This document shows, piece by piece, positions 51,819 through 63,100 of a DNA stretch of 64,000 nucleotides (its first letter is position 1; each line of letters opens with the position of its first letter). The position numbers and the translations under genes are program-made. The DNA comes from Rugalucina vietnamica. Taxonomy: Eukaryota; Mollusca; Bivalvia; Lucinida; Lucinidae. The notes beneath the pieces were generated by a model. That model searched no databases. It was not told where the DNA came from and worked only from the letters and a program-made list of their open reading frames with translations. The stretch lies in the NCBI GenBank assembly GCA_964017185.1, contig OZ024874.1, positions 54,849,356 through 54,913,355 of the forward strand, read 5' to 3'.

Positions 51819-54800
51819 GCTTTTATACTCGTAGTGAATTGTTCCTCTTGTAAAAACGATCAAATCACGGGCGCGTATTCTTACACGTACAGTGCAACAA
51901 TTCACGGTCTTGAGCTAATCTATTTCATACTAGGGAACATAAGAACACAAAGAATGCCACAATCATCTAAGGCCATTGTGATGAAAATGCAAATATTTTT
52001 TTAAGTTCTGCGATGTAAGCTAAGCTAAATAATCAATGGTCCAGCACTTTCCAAAGGTCTCCTCTAAAACCGCATGGAATGTTATATGGAGCTCTCAAGA
52101 ATAATTTCCAAGTTTATTTCTCCCAGTTTCATGAAACATGTTATAAAGACATACGTAATACAATCTAGTTTCGGCGACACTTACACAGCAAGGTTTTGGC
52201 AACACGCCCAGTAGAATAAGACACCCTGCCCTTTTAAATCAATATATTAATAAATATGATGTTACATGTAAGGAAGCAGCATGTTTTCCCAATGCTTTTG
52301 GGATAAGTTCTTCCATATAAGAAGCAGAATGTTTAAGTTAATATGATTTCTTTATAAAGTTGAATTCTTGATCATTTGATGTAAATTCAAACAGCTTCTA
52401 AAATTTTGTTACTGATACATTTGTCCCTCCCTCCGGGTGTGGCCACATTGTAACCGTGGTTGTCTGTCTGCCTTTATATATTTTTTTTCGTGAAACAACA
52501 GAAAACCATTCTGTATTGCAAATTAAACTTCTTAGAAATAAGAACTACGCGACAAGACGTTTTGTCCCATCCGAAAGGCTTTTTTTCTGAGCTACAGGAT
52601 TAGACGCCAACAGGTAGGAAAATGAAATTTCCTTATCGCTGTTATGCATCAAATCGTTTGTTCCTCCCCTCCCCAAATAGCTTCATTTGAGAGAGCAACA
52701 CTGACTCTACGTAAGAAGAGACGAAACCAATCACAACCAGTAAACACCATATATTTTCAAGAGCCAAGTACCTAAAGAGATGCGTCTTGTCCAACCTTAC
52801 TCTAGACTTTGTACTTGGTCAACAGGATGCTAGCAATACATAATGCTTACTGCATAGGATTGTCGTCAAAGTTAAACCAAGCCTTAGCGTTCATGAGCTA
52901 TTTATGAGGAATGTTTAACAAGCAAGCAAGCAAGCAAATTTATTAGCAAATCAGCAAAATACAATACCTTTGGCTGTACAGTACAAAAACAGCAATATGA
53001 TAGAGATGTACAAAAACAAATATTGAAACAATACAATGTAGTACAAAGGGGTTATCAGGAGACAGCTAGAGCAGATAGAGCCTGAGCTCGTGCAACATGT
53101 GCAGACGTAATAAATCTAGCTAGTTTCAGAATAAATCGGGATGAATTTGACGACATAATATTAATGAATTTGGCTACTGATGGCCAAGAGGACCTGGTCA
53201 AAAATGACCTTCTTAAGTCAGTATACAATGGACAGACTAATAAAAATGGTATTCTGACTCAACCATGCCCATCGAGCAGAGACGGCACTTTCTGTTCTGT
53301 TAACATTATATAAAGTGACTGACATTTCAAGAAAAAAAATACTTTCGTATATGCATGCCTTATAGTTTGATGGGCTCTTATATCTACCCGATTGCTCCGT
53401 TTGGTATATTTTTGCTCTAGGTATGATGTACTGGCGCTGGTCTGGAACTGGCCGTGTTCGGCCGGCTGACACTGAAGCAACATCATACGCCTTACTAGCT
53501 TCCCTACAGTTAGATGACCTAAGATCAAGTAACGAGACGGTCAACTGGCTAAAACGGCATAGAACAAGTGGTGGAGCATTTCAAAGCACACAGGTTATTT
53601 TATTTATTTATTTATTTTTAAATTCAGTTTTACGTCCCTTTTAAGATTATTTCAGCTCATATGAGACGTGCCAGTGCGGGGCTCGAACCCACACCAGACA
53701 CAGTGGTAGTGCATTGCATACTTTAATAGTTTATACTTCAAAGGTGGTAACCTAGGTATTTATAAAGATTATACTAGTCAAAAGTTCTAATTGGCCACAA
53801 AGTCACATGATTTCGACGATTTTCGTCGAAACAAACCCTCTTAATCATTCTTATTACTTCATTGAAAACAATACGTATATATCCTTAAAGGTTGCCACTT
53901 AAAAGTTAACCTTAAATCAGGAACAGATACTAGGGAGACCTTGCCAAACATAAGTACTATCAATTTAAAAAATGACAAAAAATTGCATTTATTTAGGTGG
54001 TGGGACAATTTGTTACATTCTGGCCTTAAACGATAAAATCTAATGCCCGGGAAATCCGCGTGTTTGCATGAACATGTTAAATATGAGTTTACTCTTTGAG
54101 ATAAAAGGGCTTGAAGGCCGAAATACGGAGTTTCAAAATGTCGCATTTCACAAAATACTAAAGTTTGCAAATTTTAAAAATGGTGTTACCGACATCCACA
54201 ATGTATCCTGCATGTTATATGAAAACATTTGTAGTGGCCGGTTAGGTTTTGGCTAGTGTTAGTGTAGAATGTTTAACAATTGTGCAAATGAACCTCAAAA
54301 CCTGAAACGTTTAAAGTGCATGATGAAGTGCAGATTTAATGCAATTCAGTAAAAGGGTAGAGGCAAAACTCATCGATTGAAACAGTTAAAGCCATAATTG
54401 TGTGTTGAGACATCACTAAACTGTTGTAACAAAAGAATGACACCGATGATGGTTTTCAATGAATATACTTGTTACCATAGTTACAACCCATGTTTGAACA
54501 TACTAGGACTTATTGAAAATACTATTACTTTTGTAGGACACAGTTATTGGTCTGCAAGCGCTGAGTGAATACAATATCCGTACATACAGAACTGATGTTG
54601 ATTTAACAGTCAAACTCATGGGTGACGGCTTTGAGAAGGTATTCAGGGTGAACAAAGACAATGCTCTAGTACAGAAGGTAGCTAACGACGTAAGTAAACC
54701 GAAGGGTAACCATTTTAAACATGAATATAAGTTTTTATCGTACACACGCTGAATAATGTTTTTGGCGTTTTATGGGCTTGCAGAGAATGCAAAAACGCAA

Positions 54801-57800
54801 TAAGTGCCTTAAATAAAACTAAAACTGAGATCCTTTAAGAGCAGTAAACATATTAATGAGAAAGTGGAAGGGCCGTACCGCGATTTCGGCTCAGTGACTT
54901 AATCCTCGTCTTAGTGTGACCCTTTAAATTTGGCAACATGTCGGATGATAAATTTCTGAGTTCTGAGTTCTCAGAATATCCCTGCTGATCTAAAAGGAAC
55001 AGAACGAACATATAATCTGCATGATGGATTATGTACTGGGAGACTTTTTAGAGCTGCCGCACGACACAACACCAGCTGCATTAATAGCAAATAAAAATAA
55101 AAAATGAGATCCTTTAAGAGCTGTGAACATATTAATGAGAAAGGGGATGGGCCATACCTCGGTTTCGGCTACTTAAGGCTCGTCAGCGACTCTTTAAATT
55201 TGGCACCATTGAGCCAAAGAAGATTACTGTAATTTTGAAACTTTCAACAGGGCAGTCGATACAAAGTTTAGTATTATCAAAGTGGGACCAAAATGTAAAG
55301 TTTAGTTAGAAAATGAATCTTAACCGATGATCAATGTCTGATTTCTTATGAGAATATCCCTGCTGATCTCAAACGACGAAAATGTAAAGATCTGCACTAT
55401 GGATGATGTAGGGGCGTCATACGACACAGCACCAGCTGCAGTAAATAGCAAATAAAATTTAAAACTGATATCCTTTAAGAGCAGTGAACGTATTAATGAG
55501 AAAGGAGATAGTTCATACCGCGGTTTCGGCTACTAAGCCTCGTCAGTAAATCTAGAAAGGTGACCAGTATTACCAAATGATGTTACGTAATTTGTTTTGT
55601 TTTTAATTGTAACGTGTTTGTATTGAGACAAAGTGCTCCAACAACATTATTCTGCTGTCATAAAGGCATATATCTTTATTTAACATCATAGTCCATCACA
55701 ACATCGCTCAGTATTTTCCATTACGAAAACTTGCCCATGCAATAAACAGAGATTTTTTGAAGTATAAAAATTGAAAATTTTCAGCTGAAAAAAAATTGAT
55801 ATTCTTCTTATTTTTGCTCAAAACATAGATTGTGGATACACGTTAGAACCGCCTCGCTGTTCTAACGAGTACCCACAATCTATGTTTTGGAGCAAAAATA
55901 AGAAAAATAGGTATACCCCTGCATACCCCAGTTTTGCTTAATAAAAGTTACAGTCGAGTCCCCTAACATTGCGCGGCCCGCAACAGTGCGCACCTGGAAT
56001 GCCAACCAGATTTCAAATAATATTGGACTATCAGTGTTATTTTCTCATTTGTTACATCAACAAGAGTGTACAAGATTAATTTGAAGACAAAAATGATTTT
56101 CCTTCCGGTCTGATTGAACAATTTAGCACCATTATGTGATTTTGTTTAATTTTGAAATACTGTGTGGTGACATTTTTGTGCCATCATAGACAGCGTGATT
56201 TTTTCTTTATTTTCTTGTTTGTAATTTGTCACATGACTTTCATATATATTGACAGAAATGCAACTGCTGTGAATAAATTGCAGGTTGCTATAAAATACAC
56301 ATTTGATTTGGAAGTGCGCAATGTTAGGGGACAAATTGCCTCTTTTTTTCCAGGGGGTTCATATGTTTCAGCCACGATATTTCTATAGCTGATGGAAATT
56401 GCTAACATTTTATGTTATGATATTATAATTATTGAATCACTAAAGACTCATGGTAAGTCATGTTAGTCAGCGTTTATATTTCACGTCAGATCAGGCATAA
56501 AATACCTTAGGTGCGCGATGTTACCGGACTACACCGTACCTGTAGAATTTTGACAGTTCTAATCAGCAGATTAAATATTACAGATATTCTAATTGAATTG
56601 GCCAGTAGTTAAGCCACGCCCACTACAATCTCAACAGGTAATCCTATGTAATAAATCTCTTGCCGGCTGGCAGCAAAAGTGCCTCTTTAATTGTACTTGA
56701 CATTTTCGGAGAGATGACTTCTGATTTAATTTAACTTGTAGCTACCAACAGGCGATGACTTGCGAGTAGAAGTGACGGGAAAAGGAACTGGGAATATGCG
56801 GATTGATCTGAGATACAATGTGGAAAAAACTGATGCCGAAACGTGTCCATTTGATATTGAAGTCAGCTCAAAATTAATCAAGCTTGACAAAACGGAAATA
56901 ACCATTGGAAAATTAAGGTTTGTTCTAATTTTCATCGTTAAGCACGGTAAGAAGGAATTGAAGGTTATTATAAATGATGACAATCAATCAAAAGTGTTTT
57001 AATACAAATTAAAACAGATAAAGCATGTGTCCAAAGATGAATTAATGTATCAGTCTCTAACAGCTCCGGTTTCAGTATGGGGTGCATAATAAGTATCGGC
57101 GGTCATTTTTGTGGTCTGTTAAGGCATTATTTAATGTTATATTAATTAATTAATTGCCATAAATCGACATTTGACAAAAAGAACCGCTATAAAATAACCT
57201 TTTGCTGATGTTTACGTGTACACAACTATACTGAGTTCCACAGCCAACGCAACTCATCAAAATTTGAATAATGTTTTGTGGTTTCAGTCGATTCATCCGA
57301 AATTCCGCATATATGTCGCCCAAGCATTTTTAAAGACGATCTGTGAATATCAAGCGTCAGACATTTTCCAAGCGCCTACAAGTGCGTAAAAACTGACAAA
57401 AGCGATTTTGACGAATTTCATGCTCAACTGTACAGACCCTAAGCAGCGAAACACAGAGAAGAATAAATTTCCTACATGTAACTGCAATACACTTTAGTCG
57501 ATAAGGCTAGGTTGCCAAAACAAAATAAAGCATATGGTTGGCATCTGCAGTGACGTCGACCACGCGAACAAGTGACGTTGATCGCCTAAAAAGTAACAAT
57601 TTTTGGGTTCTCAAAATCAATGGCGATTTCTGGCGTTGAGCCATAGAATACAACATTGAAATCGCTATACACTCATCGGACAAACTTCAAAGGTTTGAAT
57701 TGTGTGCATTGTTTTGAAAAATTTCGAGCCCGCGCGTGCGAGGCACGGAAAAGGCATTCATGTCCAACTTCGAGGGACAATCGATTGTTTCGCTAAATTA

Positions 57801-59352
57801 CAGGTAAATCGCTAAACAGGGGAGTTAACCGAGTTTTCTGGGAAAATCGATACTACCTGTCAGAGTTCCCTTCGTTACAACTGTACCTGTATTATACCTT
57901 TAAAATAAAGTCACTGTTGTCAAGGATACGTGCGCATACGATAAATGTCTAAAGTGAAGGTTGCAGATTTTGATAGGTTTACCTTCTTCAAATGATGAAG
58001 CTGTAATGACACTCTGATACCTAAATGTTCAAATGCGATAATATAAGCAGTGGCAAATCAAGACAGGTCGCTTCTTGGAAAATTTTAATTTCTGTTTTCG
58101 CTACATTAAATTAATTTGCGCATTTCACCAAATACTTAAAGCCTTGAAAACAAATAAATTTAAATTTGTATTTCATAATTTTATAATGAGCGTGTATGTA
58201 TTTGTATGTGTGGATGCAAATTATCGCAAAGTCAATCAATTACATGTGTGTACTTTATAAATCCAGCCACAGTTAAGGCTTAAAGCGCATGTAATAATCT
58301 AAATACCATCATTCAAATTACATGCGAATAATCAGAAAAAAGCACAATTTTAATCAATTTAAAACAAAAATCATGATTTAATTTAATTCTTGATTTAATT
58401 TAATTCTTCAACATATGCGGTTTTCTTGAAACAAGTATAGTAAACTAGATTTTCATGAGCGGCTCAAAAACAAACTCGCAAATATTTTTTTTTCTTATTT
58501 CACACACATAGTCATTTTCTGTGTGTGAGCAACAGGTTTGAATCCAGCCTGGTCGGAAAATATACAGTTTGTGTCGCGGCGCGTCATGTTGGTACATAAA
58601 TTATGCGTCCTTTAGTCCTTACAACAGACACGTGCCCTCAGGTATATGTTTGCGCAGATTTGAGCCGCGATGCGAGAAAATCTGTCATCGGTGTTTTCGA
58701 CAAGGTCTGACATAAACCAGGCTGTACAGTCATAGACAAGGCTAGAAGCTTGAACTTTTGGATTTAAGTAGAATAATAATTTTATTATCCGTGTAGCGAA
58801 ATAAAAGGCGCTGATCATTTGTGCAAGTAGTGTACAACTGTTCTGCGTCTTTGTTTTCGCGTAGGCAAATATCTTGTTTTCTCATGATGCGACTCATTTT
58901 ATAGTTTCATATACCTGACACGCTCAGGTAATTTAACGGATTAAGGGCTACAAACCAGAATGTTTAGCTTCTTTATTTTAGTTGATTTAAATGAACAAGT
59001 TTGTCCTTGATAAAGTATTGGAATGATGATTAAATTGTTGAAAATAACATTATAAAAACCTGTCCGTGAAATGCATACCCCCATTTATATTGGGGTTGAC
59101 ATGGTTATACCTCTTTTTCTTATTTTTGAAATAACATAGATTGTATGTAGTCGTTAGAACCGCCTCGGCGAGGCGATTCCAGCCTGTACCCAAATCAATG
59201 TTTTGAACAAAATTATGAAAACTATCAACAATTTTCCAATGAAATTTTCATTTTTTTACAGCAGAAACAAATCTCTGCATTTTGCATGGGCAAGTTTCTG
59301 TAATGAAACATGCAGCAATCAAAAGCATACTGTGATTTTCGAAAAAAAAAGA

Positions 59353-59415
<63 letters not shown>

Positions 59416-60123
59416 AACAAAGAAAATAATGAACGAAAAAAAAAATTTAAAATAAAAAAAAGATGCAATACATCAGCGCAAACGGGGTTCATTAAAAATG
59501 AAGGTTTTGTCATTTCATTATTTGCATATAAACCCATAAACATAAAATTCAAGAATTGTTGTATTCTTTGTTCTTACATCATCAATTAAAGAGGCTCTTT
59601 TCGAGAAAAGTCACAAAAATATAATTTTAGCATCCTACATGGCTTAGCATAGGGGAAGACTTGTAAAATATAATCTTGTCATTTATTTGGGGTCCTAGTG
59701 GTAAATTATTAATTTTGATTCTTTTAAAGATGTGATGATAGGCTGCCACAAATACCGCTTATTGTAAAAACATTACTCTGAAAGGGCAATAGTTGGTGTC
59801 ATAAATCAATTATAGACACGCGTGCTACAGTCCGTGGCTACCAGTTCACACCTGACATTTAAAGATGCGCTATCGCAATGTCAGTTTACTTTCAAAACTT
59901 TATGAAATGAATGATATTTTTCAGGCCTGTTATTCTTTAATTATACTACCTTTCTTATTTCTCTTTTTTTTTTACTACATAAAATATTTGTGAAATTGAT
60001 AAAGTATACTGCTTTTGTAGAAACATAATCTAAAATTATCAATTCCTGTTTTATCATGTATATTATTTAAACACATAGCGTAAGGACGATAATAAATAAA
60101 TATATTAATAAGTAAGTAAATAA

Positions 60124-60162
<39 letters not shown>

Positions 60163-63100
60163 AACTCGGTCAATCAAATGGATTATGGATTAGGGTACGG
60201 ACTTACCTGCAAATGCTAAGAGATTTACCTGTAGACTATTAAGATAGCGACATTAAAATCAATAACAGCGATTAGATGCGAAGCGTCGAAAAATTATTAA
60301 AAAATAAAATGGTTTGCTTGCTTGGATATCAAAAGGGCTATATTCATTTTTTGTTTATTTACACAAATTTCATATCGGCGTGTTCGCCATTTAATTGCGC
60401 ATATGCCCCCGTTTGCACAGAAAAAATATTTACATTATTAAAATAATTATGACCGGTTTTCTAACAGTAAACCCATTTCATACAGAAATTTCACTATATG
60501 TTTAATTAGTCCTTGGTTTGAACAAAAATGATGAAAAAGGTCCAAAAAGTACTAATCCAAATTTCATAAAACTTATATCAGGACGTTTGGGAGGTAATAA
60601 GGAAAAACATATGTTTGCACAGGAATGATCCATCGATTAATTGTAAAGATATTACCATAAAACCAACAGGTTCCATTGTAATTCCCTATTAACGTTCAAG
60701 CCAGTTGCCGATACCTGGCTGTCTTTAAAAGTCCCGTATGTCTGTACCCTGAGGCATGGTCACGCGCATGCGCACTTAAACTTTGAATTTGATAACACGA
60801 AAGGATTTTCAAGTCATTTTGATGCTGATTGGGCACAAAGGTTTTCAGATAATTGGCCAATATAAAAGATGAAATGAAGAAATAAAGTTGTGTTGCCTGT
60901 GGAACTCAGTAAATGTAAAATTACAATGTTCGGTGCCATCAGACATTTTAAAATTATCTGAAACTGATAATATTAAGCTTTGATCATAATTTACATAGTG
61001 GATGCGAATGTGGTGTTTGCGAAGAAACGGATGAAGGCCAAGGTGAAGAAGTTATAGATATAGCATTCGGAGAGACTGAAATGTTGGAGATTGACACCAA
61101 CTTTGGTAGAAAGAAGAGAAATGCCCAGGGAGGCCCACAAACGCCGAAACAGTATTGCACAGCGGTGGAAGTAAAGTAAGTTTTCATGTGAATGTATTCC
61201 TAGTTCATTTCGATTATTATAAATATTTTTATGTTATTAGAGAATTATAGTCTGTTCCTTGCGTATAGAGATCTGATAATGGGGTTTCACACATAGTTTG
61301 CAGCTGTTCAAAGTTAAGGGTAGATAAAATATTTATCTTGGCACAACTGAGCATTAAGTTTTTCCCAAAATGTGCAGCAAAACGTTTGACAATCGGTTTA
61401 CAAATAAAAAATCAAGTCAGATAAAAAAAAATGAATAAGGCTTTTCTATGCAAAAAGGGAGGTTAATATGATTCCTCAAAAAATTAAATTCTAAGAGTTT
61501 TATTATGATTGCTCAAGATCACAATAAAATGACACTTTCGAAAAGGGGTTATGGTCAACTCGTACTTTTTCCAACTCGTCCCTAGTCAACTCGTACATTT
61601 TAATTATTCAACTCTCGTACCTTAAGTCAACTCGTACTTTATTATTGGTAAACTATTTGCCTACTTTTACCTCTTACTTTTATGATAATAGTTTATTTTT
61701 ATGATAATAGTCTGTTTATATGAATATAAATATAACAAATAGTTTTTTTCATGATCATCGATAACCACCCTTGAAAATACAAATTAATTAATTTAGGGTG
61801 CCCCCCCCCCCCCCTAAAAACGCAACCGCTACTTAACAGCGCATAACTGTTTTAAACATAAAGATATTAGCAAGATATTTGACACAGTGGTAGTTCTATT
61901 ATAATTGATTCTTAATCTGACACCCATTTTGCTGGGCTTTTTTTCAGCAGGAAGTGACATTGATCATAGCAAAACTATGATGTCATTTCCAGTTGTCTGA
62001 TGCAACTTGCATTCCTGGACATGGAAAGCATACCATAAAATGCAATTTCCGAACGTTCTCAAACCGTTATTCTCCCTTAAAAGGGGTATAAGGTGAAGAC
62101 AATTGCCATAATTTTCAGAAAATTTAGAGGGCTTGTTAAAAATGGACAACATTTGTTAAAAATGTAAATTTTTATTCTAAAATGGTAAGTGGACGACCAT
62201 CAAAAGTGTCATGTAACATTCCCAATACTCTGAAAGCAGTCATTAAAGGATGCAATTAAGTCTGTCATTCCTACTATAATTGTAGTACATAATAACAATT
62301 CTTATAATATCTGAAGACATTGATTTAAAAACTTCTGCCAAGTTTGATTAAATTATCTGTAAAAATGACGAAAATAGAAAACACATTCTTATGGGGAATT
62401 TTACATGACATTTTAGTTCTTTGTCATTTTCTTTTTATTTTGGAATACAATTTTCATGTTTAGCAAATGTTGTCCATTTTCAACAGGTTCTCTTAATTTG
62501 CTGATGATTTTGGCAACTTCCTCTACACTTTATCCCTTTACAGGTAGAACAAAGACTTTAGAACACTTGAAAATTGCATTTTGTTAACGGCATTCCATTC
62601 CAGGAATGCTAGCTACAGCAGACAGCAGGAAGTGACATTAACAAATTTGCAATGATGTCACGTCCTTTTGAAATTTGCCTAGCAAATCGGGTGTCGGATT
62701 AAGAATCAATTTAATAGAACAAATACTGTATTAAATATCTTATTTATACCTGTATTATTAAAAAGTTATGCACTGTTAAGTAGCGGTTGCGTTTTTGGGA
62801 CACCCTGTACTTTATCTGCTGGCCGATTTTCAAACATTTTGCAGGTCCTATAAGATCAAGATTTTGACAAGAAAATAATTTTCCAATCGTCAAAAAAAAA
62901 AAACACTATTATCAGTGTCAATATTTTGAAGAATAACACTTTCATTTTTATATTAATACTCAGTGTAATGTAAAATATATCTACATGTAGCACTGTGCTT
63001 GAGGTTCCATGTTCGAGGCATTTATCAAAGTTAGCTTGAGCACACTTTTTATCTTTTTAAAATCTTAAGAATTTGTAAATAAATTGGGTCGTTCATTGAA

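Noticed and set aside
59203..59589. 128-codon ORF with a Ser-Leu run
   Set aside because: Product of the (CT)n microsatellite next to a family B MITE.
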